Source: Gossypium raimondii
Lineage: Eukaryota > Streptophyta > Magnoliopsida > Malvales > Malvaceae
NCBI RefSeq assembly: GCF_025698545.1
Contig: NC_068575.1
Coordinates: 54,817,980-54,881,979 of the forward strand
Length of the DNA stretch: 64,000 nt
Reading direction: 5' to 3'
Made by a program: the position numbers and the translations under genes
Notes under the pieces: generated by a model
Databases searched by the model: none
Told to the model about the DNA's origin: nothing
What the model saw: only the letters and a program-made list of their open reading frames with translations
Shown here: positions 1 to 10,706 of the stretch, piece by piece
Position numbering within the stretch: position 1 is the stretch's first letter
Layout of the letters: each line of letters opens with the position of its first letter

Positions 1-1721
1 TTATCTGTATGGTGAGAAATGTTATATTTACACTGATCATAAAAGTCTTAAATATCTTCTGTCACAAAAGGAGTTGAATCTGAGATTGAGACGGTGGATA
101 AAACTTCTAAAAGATTATGATTGTATTATAGATTATCATCCAAGAAAGACAAATGTGGTAGCAGATGCTTTGAGTAGAAAAGCAGCGATATTTGATCAAA
201 TTAGAAGTTAAGCCAGTATCAATGACGATGAAAATTTGTTAGTTGAATTAAAAGTTAAGCCAGTGATATTTGATCAAATTAGAGCAGCTCAGATGGAAGA
301 TGAGAAGATAATGAAGAAAAGAGAAACGGTACAGCATGGTACAGTAAAAAATTTTAGTATTGACGAACATGATTGTTTAAGGTTTCGGTTTGTATCCCAG
401 CTACTTCTGAGATTAAAGAATTAATTCTCAGAGAAGCACATGATAGTCCTTTTGCTTTGCACCCTGGTGGAACGAAGATGTATCGTAATCTACGAGAACT
501 GTATTGGTGGCCAAGAATGAAGAAAAATATAGTTGAATATGTCGGTAAATGTCTGACTTGTCAGCGAGTAAAAGCAGAACATCAGGTACTAACAGGTTTG
601 TTACAGCCTATTATTATTCCCGAGTGGAAATGGGATTGCATTACCATGGATTTTGTTACGAGATTACCATTGTCAGCAAGCAAAAATAATGCTATTTGGG
701 TGATAGGTTATAGGCTTACCAAGTCTGCTCACTTTATAGCAGTCAGAACCGACTGGTCACTACAGAAGCTTGCTGAGGTTTATATCCAGAAAATTGTTAG
801 ATTACATGGTATTCCGGTATCGATAATTTCAAATCGGGACCCTCGGTTTACATCGAGATTTTGGAAGCAATTACATGATTCGTTAGGAACTCGACTCAAT
901 TTTAGTACTGCATTTCATCCACAAATTGACGGACAATCCGAGTTGGTAATTCAGATTTTGGAAGATATGCTGAGAGCTTATATCATCGAATTTGAATCAG
1001 GTTGGGAACGATATTTGCCACTAGCAAAATTTGTTTATAATAATAGTTTTCAATCTAGTATTCAGATGGCTCCGTATGAAGCACTATACGGTTGAAGGTG
1101 TCGATCACCGGTATGTTGGACAGAATTAAAAGAAAGAAAAGTGATTGGGCCAGAATTGATTCAAGAGATAGAGGAAACTGTTAAAAAGATTAAAGATAGA
1201 CTGAAAGCCGCCTTCGACAGACAGAAATCTTATACAGATTTGAAACGACGAGACATTGAATATTCAGTTGGTGATAAAGTATTCCTCAAAGTATCGCCTT
1301 GGAAGAAAATTTTAAGATTTGGCCGAAAAGGTAAATTGAGTCCACGTTTTATTGGACCGTATGAAATAGTTGAAAGAATCGGACCGGTTGCCTATCGATT
1401 GGCTTTACCTCTGGAATTACAAAAGATTCACAATGTTTTTCATGTTTCGAAGCTTCGAAGATATAGATCAGATCATTCTTATGTTATTCCCACTGAAGAT
1501 ATTGAAATTCAATCTGATATGACTTATGAAGAAGAGTCGGTTCAGATATTAGCACGAGAAGTGAAAGAATTAAGAAATAAAAAGGTTCATCTAATAAAAG
1601 TTTTATGGAGAAGTCATAGTGTGGAAGAAGTGACTTGGGAGCCGAAAGAGACGATGAGAACACAATATCCGCATCTTTTCTCAGGTAAATTTCGAGGACG
1701 AAATTTATTAAGGGAGAGAAA
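1..1721 (+). pseudogene. Decayed Ty3/gypsy chromovirus pol 3' end (RNase H, integrase, chromodomain)
   Basis: This is the 3' part of the pol gene of an LTR retrotransposon; the 5' part lies off the left edge. In order I see the end of RNase H ([19 protein letters not shown], bases 1-185), the integrase zinc finger with HHCC residues (about 440-570), the integrase core (about 640-1095) and a C-terminal region ending in a chromodomain-like VLWRSHSVEEVTWEP (about 1600-1650), typical of Tekay/Del-type chromoviruses. It is broken: there is a stop near 210, where a short stretch (GATATTTGATCAAATTAGA) is duplicated, a frame change near 390, and a TGA at 1093-1095 just after EALYG. The second catalytic aspartate of the core appears as Asn (ISNRDPRF). 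A purine-rich tract at 1709-1721 sits directly before the LTR and would be the polypurine tract. Clade assignment is from remembered family features. Confidence 0.88.
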
Positions 1722-2424
1722 TGTAATGACCCAAAATTCACGAGCATCGGGCCTCCGTCTTAGTAAACTAAGTCATAAATAATTATTAGAAGTAATTATG
1801 AGTTTAGTTGAGTGCTTAATTAGGTATTAATTAGGTGAATTTAGTCTAATTAAGAATAATTAGGAAAAAGGACTAAATAAAGTGACCAAATTGCATGAAA
1901 TGAATTGTTTTATTATTTAAATTAATAAATTGAATGAAATATTAATTTATATCAAGATTGAGTGGAAATTCGAGGAAAATAGAAAATTACCAAAATGTCC
2001 CTAAATTTTGGTATTTCTGCAATTTAGCTTGGTAAGTTCGTGTAACTTGAATTATATTCTTAGATGATTGAAATATATATATTGGATTGAGAAATTGATT
2101 TGAATTGTGAACATGAGAAATTGTGAATTGAATGAAATGGAATTGAAGCTTTGAATTACATGAGTAAATATCGGGTCTCGTAGGCCCTATTTGTTATGAA
2201 TATAATATTTCGAGGATATGTTGTAAAGAATTATAAAAGCACATTAAAAATTTGAAAGTTTTCATTTTGATGAAATTTTGTAACTCGGTTTAATACGTAT
2301 GGAAATGTATGTCTTCTAGTAATGCCTCGTACCCTATTCCGGCGTCGAATACGGGTAAGGGGGTGTTACAATGTGACATCGCCAAATTCGGTCATAACGT
2401 TTAGACAGGGTTTGAGGTGTTATA
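1722..2424 (+). repeat. 3' LTR of the chromovirus-type element
   Basis: It begins TGTAATGACCC directly after the polypurine tract and ends GAGGTGTTATA, so the usual TG...CA end has decayed to TA. From about 1882 onward it is nearly identical to 18778-19311, the 3' part of the solo LTR further right, including the CGTCGAATACGGGTAAGG segment near the end. The upstream part differs and is far shorter (703 bp against 2364 bp). The 5' LTR is outside the window, so target-site duplications cannot be compared. Confidence 0.8.
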
Positions 2425-3728
2425 ATCATGGGTATATACTTGAATTGCATGGAAATGATATTACATGGTATATTGAAATATGAGATAGATGATACATGTA
2501 TGTGAATTTTACTTAGTGCTTATGTACATCCATGTTTATTGGTTATGGAAAAAGTTATATGGCTAACATGTTGAGGATATGTGTTTAGGCTTTTGGCCAA
2601 ATTGGTTTGGCTATGTTAGCATGCTTACCTTAAATGTAATTGAATGGTAAGTTAATTTCCATGTTATACGAACTTACTAAGCATTAAATGCTTAGTCTGT
2701 GTTATTTTCCATGTTTTATAGAAACTCGGAAGCTCGTTTTGGTTGGAAGCTTGTCAGAGTTGATTCACACTATCCCTCGTCTTTTTCGGTACATATAGTA
2801 TACTAATTTTGGTTATAATGGCATGTATAGATTAATTTGGCCAATGATGACATGTAAATGTTTTGTTGTGATTTGCCATTTGAATGGCTTGTGTTTGATA
2901 CATTTTGATATATATATATATATATATGGCCTTATCATGTTTGATGTGTGTTTGAAATAGTTGATTGATGGAAATCATATAGGCATATTGATGATTGATT
3001 TAAGATACATTTGGTACAAATATGCATATATATGTATTTGGTCAATTTGGTAAGTATGGATACTTGGATATATGTGGTGATATGTCATGTATAAGACTTG
3101 ATTTTGGCTTCATTTGAATGCCTTGTTATGGCTAATTAATGTTCAAAAATGTTCGGTTAGGTTGATGACAATTGGGGTGAGAAATATGGCTTGGAAAATG
3201 GCCTATTTTTGTCCACAAGGGCAGAGACACAGACGTGTGTCTCAGCCGTGTGTGACAAATGGCCAAGTGACACAGCCATGTTCCCCTGTATCTTTTAATT
3301 TTCAAAATAGAATGCTTACACGGCCTAGCACACGGGCTTGTGGCTTGGCCTTATGACCCAAGTCAGAGAGCTCACAAGTTTGGACACGGCCGTGTGCCCT
3401 TATTTTGAATACCCACACGACCTAAGACACGAACGTGTCTCTTGACCGTGTGAGCCACACGGCCTAGCCACATGGACGTGTGTCACTTGCACCTTTGAAA
3501 AATTTTAATATTTTTCTAAAAAAATTTCCGAGTACCCGATGTAGTCCCGACTTGTTTCTAATGTGTACTTTGGGCCTCGAGGGCTCACATAAGGGACATT
3601 ATTCTTGATTTCAATTGGTTTCTGATATGAATTCTATATGATGTAAAATATCTATTTATTTGATTTGTAAATTTTGATAATGCTCTATAACCCTGTTTCG
3701 GTGACGGATTTGGGTTAGGGGTGTTATA
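2425..3728 (+). repeat. Older LTR fragment with CACACGGCCGTGTG-type palindromes
   Basis: This is non-coding sequence ending in a plus-strand LTR signature: ATGCTCTATAACCCTG, a GACGG motif, then GGGGTGTTATA. Bases 3225-3485 contain many copies and variants of the complementary words ACACGG, CCGTGT and GACGTGTG. I have seen such motifs in Malvaceae Ty3/gypsy LTRs (recall, not checked). Its 5' end is missing, apparently cut by the insertion that ends at 2424. I find no credible coding sequence. Confidence 0.6.
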
Positions 3729-4903
3729 TATTTGATGTTTAAATATGATATTATTGAATGCTTTGAATATAAAGCTTTGGTATACATGTAATATTACTTA
3801 TATTATTTGAATTGGTATGTCGTATACTTGGCATATTACATGATTGGTTATGTATCAAAACTCACATTGTTGTTGTGACTTGTTATGTTAGGTAAACTTT
3901 GTCAAGTTAATTAATTTAACATGCTTAATTGTAAATCGAGGTAAGTTTCTTGTTTAAATACATATGAACTTATTAAGCATTCGTTATGCCTACCTCATTA
4001 TTTTTTCTTTTCTAATAGATTGCCAAATTGTGGAATATGTCATTGGATCTACGAGAAGCTCACACTATCCACCTATTAACTCGGTAGTCTTTTGATCGTA
4101 TTAAGACTCGATTATGTGTGGCATGTACATAGGTGTTTATAAGTGTTAGCTTGGAAGTTACTTAGTTAGAACTTTATTTAATGCTTGATTTTGGAAAAGT
4201 AAATGTTCATGAGTATATGTGTTTGCTTTGGTAACATCATGTGATATTTTGAATAGAACTTAAATGGTATAATTGAACATGAAATGGTATGGAAAAATAA
4301 TGGTATTGAAAGGCTAAATATATTATTTGAATAAGATGAAATTGAATAATTTAAATTGATAGCTTTTCATGCCAAATTGTGGAAATGTTGTATTGAATGG
4401 TTTGAAATGGCTAAATGTTATTATTTGGTATGTCTTTGGAATGGTTTTATGAAGGTATAGTTGTGCAATTATGTACCAAACTTAAGTTTTGTACGGATGA
4501 CATGAAATAGGTACCAAATGGCTAAATTTTTACCAAAACAGAGTCCTCGTCTCGACGATCACATTTTCTTGTTGCAACGCCGACCGATAGTATGTGACGT
4601 CACAATGTCGAATGGCTTAACGTCGTGACATGACAAACTGTTTGGCAACGTCACAACGTGACAAAGGTGACATCATGACGTCAACCTTGAATTTTCAAAA
4701 TTTTACAATTTGATCATATTTCATGCTTGAGTCAACAAAAGAACTTTTGTAAGCTTGATTAATACTCGGATTTGTTTATGTATCATATTATGAATGTATA
4801 TTTGAATGACTTATTTACTGTATATTTAATGATAGTTGTTCCGGCAACAAATGTGGCATATTTAGCTTGGACCCAAAGATCGAGTCAGATAAAGGGTGTT
4901 ACA
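3729..4903 (+). repeat. 3' fragment of another LTR, ending GGGTGTTACA
   Basis: AT-rich and non-coding, ending AAAGGGTGTTACA at 4903, which is the standard LTR end in this window. The next base starts MITE arm sequence (AAATCACCCTAAAATGG), so this LTR was inserted into that MITE. Its 5' end and the partner duplication are not in the window. Bases 4540-4680 contain repeated GACGTCA and CGTCAC words. Confidence 0.6.
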
Positions 4904-4923
4904 AAATCACCCTAAAATGGATG
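4904..4923. mobile_element. Left remnant of a MITE split by the Athila-like insertion
   Basis: The 20 bases AAATCACCCTAAAATGGATG match the reverse complement of the right arm of the MITE at 12460-12500 (AAATCACCCCAAAATAGATG). The last five bases, GGATG, recur at 12184-12188 immediately after the Athila-like element, so they are its target-site duplication. The outer part of this arm was displaced leftwards by the LTR element ending at 4903. Confidence 0.75.
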
Positions 4924-6563
4924 TGATTACCATGCATATTTAGAAAGTGGCCGGAGCATTACAGAGTCCAAACGGCATTCGTCTATACGCAAACGTTCCA
5001 AAGGGGCACGTGAAAGTCGTTTTGTCTTGATCCTCAAGCGCCACCGGAATTTGGAAAAATCTTGAATATCCATCGAGACAACAATAATGAGTCTTACCAG
5101 CTAATCGCTCGAGCATTTGATCGATGAAGGGAAGTGGAAAATGGTCTTTTCGGGTAGCTGCGTTCAACTTCCTGTAATCGATGCAAACCCTCCATCCATT
5201 CTGGACTCGGGTAGGAACTAGCTCTCCTGATGAATTTTTCACTACTGTCACGCCAGTTTTCTTAGGCACGACATGAACCGGGCTAACCCAATCACTGTCG
5301 AAGATCGGGTATATCATTCCAGCATCCAACAATTTCTAGATTTCCTTCTTCACTACCTCCATCATGGGTGGATTAAGGCGCCTCTGAGCATCTCCTTTTG
5401 ATTTCGTGTTATCTTCGATGGAAATTCTGTGCATACAGGTGGATGGACTTAGCCCTTTTATGTCAGCTATTGTCCAACCAATAGCCTCCTTATAATCCCT
5501 CAGAACTTGAACTAGACTTTCCTCCTCGTCTTTGGTTAGTTTGTTTGACACTATCACCAGTAAAGTGTCTTTCTCTCCCAAAAAGACGTACTTGAGGTGG
5601 TCTGGTAATGCTTTAAGCTCCAAGGTTGGTGGATACAAAATCGAAGGCAACATTTTAGTTTGGGAAGTTAATAGTTCAAATTAGTTACCTCGATTCGTCG
5701 ACGATGGTTGAGTCTCTAAGTGTTTGACAATTTCTCATAACAGATCTTTTATAATTGATAATTCATCGAGGCGACTTAAAACATCCATGTCAATGCTTCT
5801 GTAAAGGATAGTTTCTAACTCATCAAAATCCTGATATTCAGAATAAGTTTGAGTTAAACAATCTATAATATCAATGCTAGAGATATTTGATAGTGAGTTA
5901 GGATGACCCATAGCTTCGTAGACATTGAATTTCACGATTTCTCCGTCAAACTCCATTGTCAGTGTTCCGCTCCGAACGTCAATTTTTGCGCTTGCGGTAC
6001 TTAAGAACGGCCTTCCAAGCAAAATGTCAGACGAATTAGTTGAGTTATCATCCTCCATATTAATAATGTAGAAATCTGCAGGGAAAACTAATTCGTTAAC
6101 TTTAACAAGGACGTCTTCAAGCAACCCTTCGGGATAGACGACTGACCTGTCTACCAATTGGATTATTACTCCTGTCTTTTTCAAAGGACCCGCGTTAATC
6201 AACTTATAAATAGGATAAGGCATAACATTAATGGAAGCCCCTAAATCACACATGGCTTTCTTAATGCCTACATTACCTATCTCACAGGAAATAACAAACA
6301 TACATTGGTCCTTGTATTTGGGCGGAACTTTTTTTTTGTAGTACTGCGGAGACATTTTCTCCTACATTTACTCTTTCGTTACCTAGTAACCTCCTCTTGC
6401 TAGTACACAATTCTTTGAGAAATTTTGCATAGCGAGGGATTTGTTTGATAGCATCGAGCAAAGGAATATTCACCTCAACTTTCCTGAACGTTTCGAGGAT
6501 TTCTTTTTCCTCCTTCTCTTTCTTATCCTTCACGAGTCTCCCTAGAAAAGGAGGTGGTATCAC
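4924..6563 (-). pseudogene. Athila-like protease and truncated reverse transcriptase
   Basis: Successive minus-strand reading frames show a retropepsin-like domain with CDLGASINVMP (about 6240-6200) and ILLGRPFL (about 6020), then a linker and the N-terminal half of reverse transcriptase with VHVVPKKTG, WRVCIDYRKLN, HFPLPFIDQML, YCCLDGYS and MPFGLCNAPATF. The frame is broken near 6355, between 5735 and 5653 and near 5335, and by a TAA right after ATF (about 4940). Further similarity to reverse transcriptase fades at 4924, where the element ends. The palm motif YxDD was never reached, so no active enzyme can be made. Confidence 0.85.
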
Positions 6564-7245
6564 AACTGGTTTCTGAATTTTTGATTTCGGTCTGGTTTTT
6601 GGATCAGAGATCTACTTTTCCCGTTCGTTGTCTTGCCATGACGTTTTTCTGGAACTGTTTCTAGAACTTTTTCGCTACGAAGAGTTATTGCACTTACATT
6701 CTGCCGAGGATTCGGCTCTGTCTGGGAAGGTAATTTTCTTTGAGACTCCAAACGATTAACTGCCATCGAGAGTTTACTAACTTGATTAGTTAACTCTTGA
6801 ATTGATGTGTCTGTCCTTTGTTGGTATTTTGGAGCATCGACGGCAAGTCTCTCCATAATATCTTCTAGAGATATGCTCGGTTTGGGTGGCGGCTGTGGTG
6901 GTTGCAAAGGTCTTGGTTGGTATGATGGATTATATCGGGAATTAGCTCCGTAATTCAAGTTGGGATGATCCTTCCACCCGGGATTGTAGGTGTTAGAAAA
7001 AGGATCATATCGTCTTTGTGGAGGTCCCGGAAAACCTCCGACAGCATCGACATGTGCCGTTGAATTTTCGTTAAGGATTGGGCACAAATCCGTCGGATGT
7101 TCAGATGTAGTACAAACTCCACACAGTTGGGTCCGATTCTTCTTTTCTGTAAGCATAGATTGAAGAATATTAGTGAGCTTATCCAATTTATCTTCTAAGG
7201 ATGAAACGTTTACCCCATTAACCCGTCTTGTGGGTTCTGAATTCG
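6560..7245 (-). pseudogene. Athila-like gag, C-terminal segment with CCHC zinc knuckle
   Basis: This continues the gag frame interrupted by the hAT-like element at 7254-9824. Removing the insertion and one copy of the GCCGATAC duplication joins NSQQY (right piece) with RPNSEPTRRVN (left piece) in frame, as expected for one original gag. It contains a zinc knuckle CGVCTTSEHPTDLC (C-x2-C-x4-H-x4-C, about 7125-7084), a proline-rich stretch (RPLQPPQPPPKP) and a coiled-coil-prone segment (TNQVSKLSMAVNRLESQ). It carries no catalytic function; gag packages the element RNA. Confidence 0.8.
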
Positions 7246-7253
7246 GCCGATAC
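7246..7253. other. Left target-site duplication of the hAT-like element (GCCGATAC)
   Basis: The eight bases GCCGATAC recur exactly at 9825-9832 on the other side of the insertion. An 8-bp duplication is the hallmark of hAT transposition. Confidence 0.93.
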
Positions 7254-9824
7254 TAGAGGTGATCATGGGTCGGGCGGCCCGGCCCGGCCCGATGGCCCGT
7301 CCGAAAAATGGGAGGGTTTGGGTAAAAAAATAGGCCCGAAATATGGGCTTGGGCAAAAATCGAGGCTGTTTAAAAAGCGGGCAGACCTCGGCGAAAAATT
7401 TTTGGCAGGGCTGGCCACCCTACCGATTTCATATTAAATATATATTTTTTATAAATATAATACATTTAGTTTTTAATTTTAAGTTTTACTTTACTCCCAC
7501 TACCGACAGTACTCTTCCTTATTCTCTAGCCCTATCGTCTCCTCCCCTCCCCTCCCCTCCTCCCTTTTTTTCCCAATTCCAAAATCAACGCATAAGGCTA
7601 CCTCCGTCCTCCACCAATCGACCTCCACCGACCCACCTCAACCGGTCCGCCTCCGGAGTCCGGTCTACCTCCGATCAAGCTACATTTAAGGGTTTTTTAT
7701 TCCCGAATCACTAACAAATTCTTATTTAAGGTAAACCATTTGTTTACTCATTGATGCTCATGATTTTTTTGCGTTGTATTTTGATTTTTTGGGAAATAAT
7801 GTTGCTAATTTTAACTTTTTCTTTACTACCTGACAGTATTCCAAATCCCTAACCCTATCGTCCCCTCCTCCCTTTTTTTCCCAATTCTAAAAATCAAGGC
7901 ATCAAGCTACCTCCACCTCCATCGATCCACCTCCGGTCCTGCACCCAGTTCCAGAACTAGGCATTTAAGGGTAAAAAGACTTTTTAATTTAATTATTTTG
8001 ATTTTTTGGGTAATAGTGTTAATATGATTTTTTGATTCGTTGATGTTCATATGATTTTTTATGTTAATTATTTTGGTTTTGATTCGTTAATGTTGCTAAT
8101 TTTTTGAAAGCTTGCAACTTAGTCAATAGCAAATCCCAAGCTCCTGATGTTATACTTTTATGATTTTCTTATGTTCTGTTCTAGAGGATTTGATGGTTTT
8201 TTGTTGCTGCTGCTCTTATTTCATGTTTTATCTACTACTGTTGTTATTAGGAAGTTATGATCTTTCACGAGATTCTTGTCCAGATTACATTTAATATCTC
8301 AAGTGTGTTTGTGGCTTGGTGATAGGGAGAGTTAGGGAGTATTTAGTTGGTTGTAGAAATCATGAGATCGAAGTGTGATATCCATCAAGACTTATATTCT
8401 TTTAAGCCTGGTAGTGTGGATTGCTTACATTTACTTAGATAATAAGATGGATAATAAGACTTTATTTTGGGATAAATGCTGGAGGCTTTGATCTTGGATT
8501 GGAGAATGACCCTATTTCCTGTATTGGTCGATAAAAGCATGTACGTTCCTTTCTACTTCTCCGGCAGATATCTGTCGTCTTTTTTTCTGTTATAAATATA
8601 TATATATTTCTAAAATTAATAATAATAAAATGATAATTATAAAATCTGACTTTAAAAATCTCACCTCCAAACAGTAGCTAAAAGTTATATAAGAAAAAGG
8701 GTAAAAAAATATTAGTAGTATAGCAGTAGCATCAAATCACAGGGAGAATTTTATCTAGGATTCAACCAATACCAGAAATCCACATCATAAAAGCAGCTAA
8801 ACAGTCATCTGGTTGCACAAACTCTCCAATTCTTGGATCATTTTGCATGTATTTATCTTCGTAGGAAACTGGTCTGCAAAGTTGTTTTATTTGGCCGATA
8901 AATAGGCAACAATTCAGGTAATCAGGCAACAATTTTAGATACAATTACCTGGATAAATGCTGGAGGCTTTGATCTTGGATCATTTTGCATGTAGTTATCT
9001 TCTCAAAAACTAGTCTGCAAAGCTGTTTTATTTATGTTCTTAGGATACAATTTTAGTTTCTCTATTTAATCTCATCTTTTTTGTTTTTGCTTTGTTTTTT
9101 TTTGCAGAAACAAGCAACATTGAAATCTATCCTTTGATGAAAAGTAATGACAGACCTTACTACATATCACTGTATTAAACCAGCTTTAATTAAAAAATAA
9201 TGAAATAATTAAGACAAAATATAGCCAAGAACAAACAGATTTAGTATAAAATTGTGAGGCCATAAATTACCTTTGGGAAATGCAAATTTGGGGGCGAATC
9301 AGCTTTTTGCAATAGTAATGGAGTCTTCTTCATCTTCAAAATTAGGTTTAGAAAACCAGTCAAGTTTGCAACAAGTGTTTATGGCTGTTTGCTTCCTTTT
9401 ATATTTATAAATATAGTCCCTAGCTACCATTTATGGTTATTATGGTAACCCACTGACCACTGTGAAACATTACGAAATTAGCTGGAAAAAAATATATTTC
9501 CTAAATAATTGGATTTTAATTGGTTAAAATTTTATTATTGGATTTTGTATTTGGTAATTAATTTTATTTGATACTCAAAATAAGTAATTTTTGACTACTT
9601 TTGTCTTACTTATTAAATTGAGTATGAATTATGAAATATAATTTGATATTTGATATAATTTTAATAATAATTAGTAAAAAAAAATTGGGCCGGGCCCGGG
9701 CCTCATATTTTCTCCACGGGCCGGGCCTAGGTAAAATCTCAGGCCCATATTTCGGGCCGGGCCCGGGCTTATCAATCGGGCTGAATTTTTTTTCTGGGCC
9801 CGGCCCGACCCATGAGCACCTCTA
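7254..9824. mobile_element. Non-autonomous hAT-like transposon, 2571 bp
   Basis: The termini are inverted repeats: the left end reads TAGAGGTGATCATGGGTCGG and the right end, reverse-complemented, reads TAGAGGTGCTCATGGGTCGG, both followed by very GC-rich GGGCCCGG-type sequence. Exact 8-bp duplications GCCGATAC flank it. I recall TAGGGGTG-like ends from plant hAT families. I find no transposase or BED/hATC domain inside in any frame, so it would depend on an enzyme in trans. The interior has a pyrimidine-rich block (7495-7640) repeated at about 7830-7935, as if a promoter or 5'-UTR region were duplicated, and repeats of ATAAATGCTGGAGGCTTTGA (8472 and 8952). It disrupts the gag gene of the Athila-like element, so it is younger than that insertion. 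Confidence 0.88.
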
Positions 9825-9832
9825 GCCGATAC
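9825..9832. other. Right target-site duplication of the hAT-like element (GCCGATAC)
   Basis: Exact second copy of the octamer at 7246-7253. Confidence 0.93.
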
Positions 9833-10650
9833 TGTTGAGAATTTGCCGCCATGGTGGATATCAGTTCTCTTGCCCTTTGAGGAGTCATATTGACAAGCGC
9901 CCCTCCACTTGCAGTGTCAACCATTTTCATTTCCATAGAGAGCAAACCCTCGTAGAAATACTGAAGAGGTGATTGCTCGGTCAAACCGTGTTGAGGACAA
10001 CTTGCACAAAGTTTTTTGTATCGTTCCCAATAGTCGTAGAGCGATTCACTCTCTATTTGGCGAATTCCCACTATGTCTCTCCTAAGTTCAGCTGCTCGCG
10101 ATGCTGGGAAAAATCTGTCAAGAAAAACACGAGATAAGTCATCCCACGTTGTAATAGAACCGGGAGGTAAGTAAAATAACCATTCTCTTGCTGTATCAAC
10201 TAAAGAAAATGGAAAGGCCCGAAGTTTGATTTCATCTTCGGTTACTCCCTGTGGTTTCATGCTTGAGCAGACCATGTGGAACTCTCTCAAGTGAGTGTGT
10301 GGATTTTCGTTCTTCAAGCCTTGAAAAGTGGGCAAAAGGTGGATCAGGCCTGACTTCAACTCGAATGGGGTTTCTCCGGTTGGATAGTTGATGCATAACG
10401 GTGTTTGCTTGTTGGGAGCTGCGGCTAGCTGACGAATGGTTCGGTTCGCCATCATTTCTGGTTCACTGAGGTTGTCTTCCACCTCTTTTATTTCACAAAG
10501 TGGTTTGGTCTCAGGTTCAACCACTTCGACTTGTTTTCCACATTCAATTGCTTTTACACGTTTAAGAACTTCCGTCTCTTTACGTCGCGCTCGTGCTGAT
10601 TTTTCGATCTCTGGGTCGTATTCGAGATCTCCGGATGAAGATCTGGTCAT
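9833..10650 (-). pseudogene. Athila-like gag, N-terminal segment
   Basis: The open frame starts at an ATG (10650-10648) 34 bases after the primer-binding site. It encodes a charged N-terminus (MTRSSSGDLEYDPEIEKSAR) and the capsid-like core with LRAFPFSLVDTAREWLFYLP, TTWDDLSRVFLDRFFP, IVGIRQIESESLYDYWERYK and YFYEGLLSMEMK. The frame is open up to the hAT-like insertion, where the last native residues are NSQQY. It is a structural protein that would form the cytoplasmic particle. It is broken only by the insertion; the remaining part of gag continues at 7245. Confidence 0.88.
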
Positions 10651-10684
10651 GAAGATAATCTAAACAATTTGTAAGTGTTGTCAG

Positions 10685-10702
10685 TCCCCGGCAACGGCGC
10701 CA
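10685..10702 (-). other. Primer-binding site complementary to tRNA-Asp
   Basis: The minus strand reads TGGCGCCGTTGCCGGGGA, complementary to the 3' end of plant tRNA-Asp as I recall it (ending TCCCCGGCAACGGCGCCA). It lies four bases inside the LTR boundary at 10707, the expected place for minus-strand DNA priming. Athila-clade elements commonly use this type of site. Confidence 0.85.
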
Positions 10703-10706
10703 AAAC

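Noticed and set aside
7228-7714. Plus-strand open frames at the left end of the hAT-like element
   Set aside because: They start in the inverted end and run through low-complexity pyrimidine-rich sequence; no domain or splice support.
9772-9832. Gag frame reading on into LEVLMGRAGPRKKIQPD
   Set aside because: These residues come from the inverted end of the hAT-like insertion, not from gag; the true gag continues at 7245.
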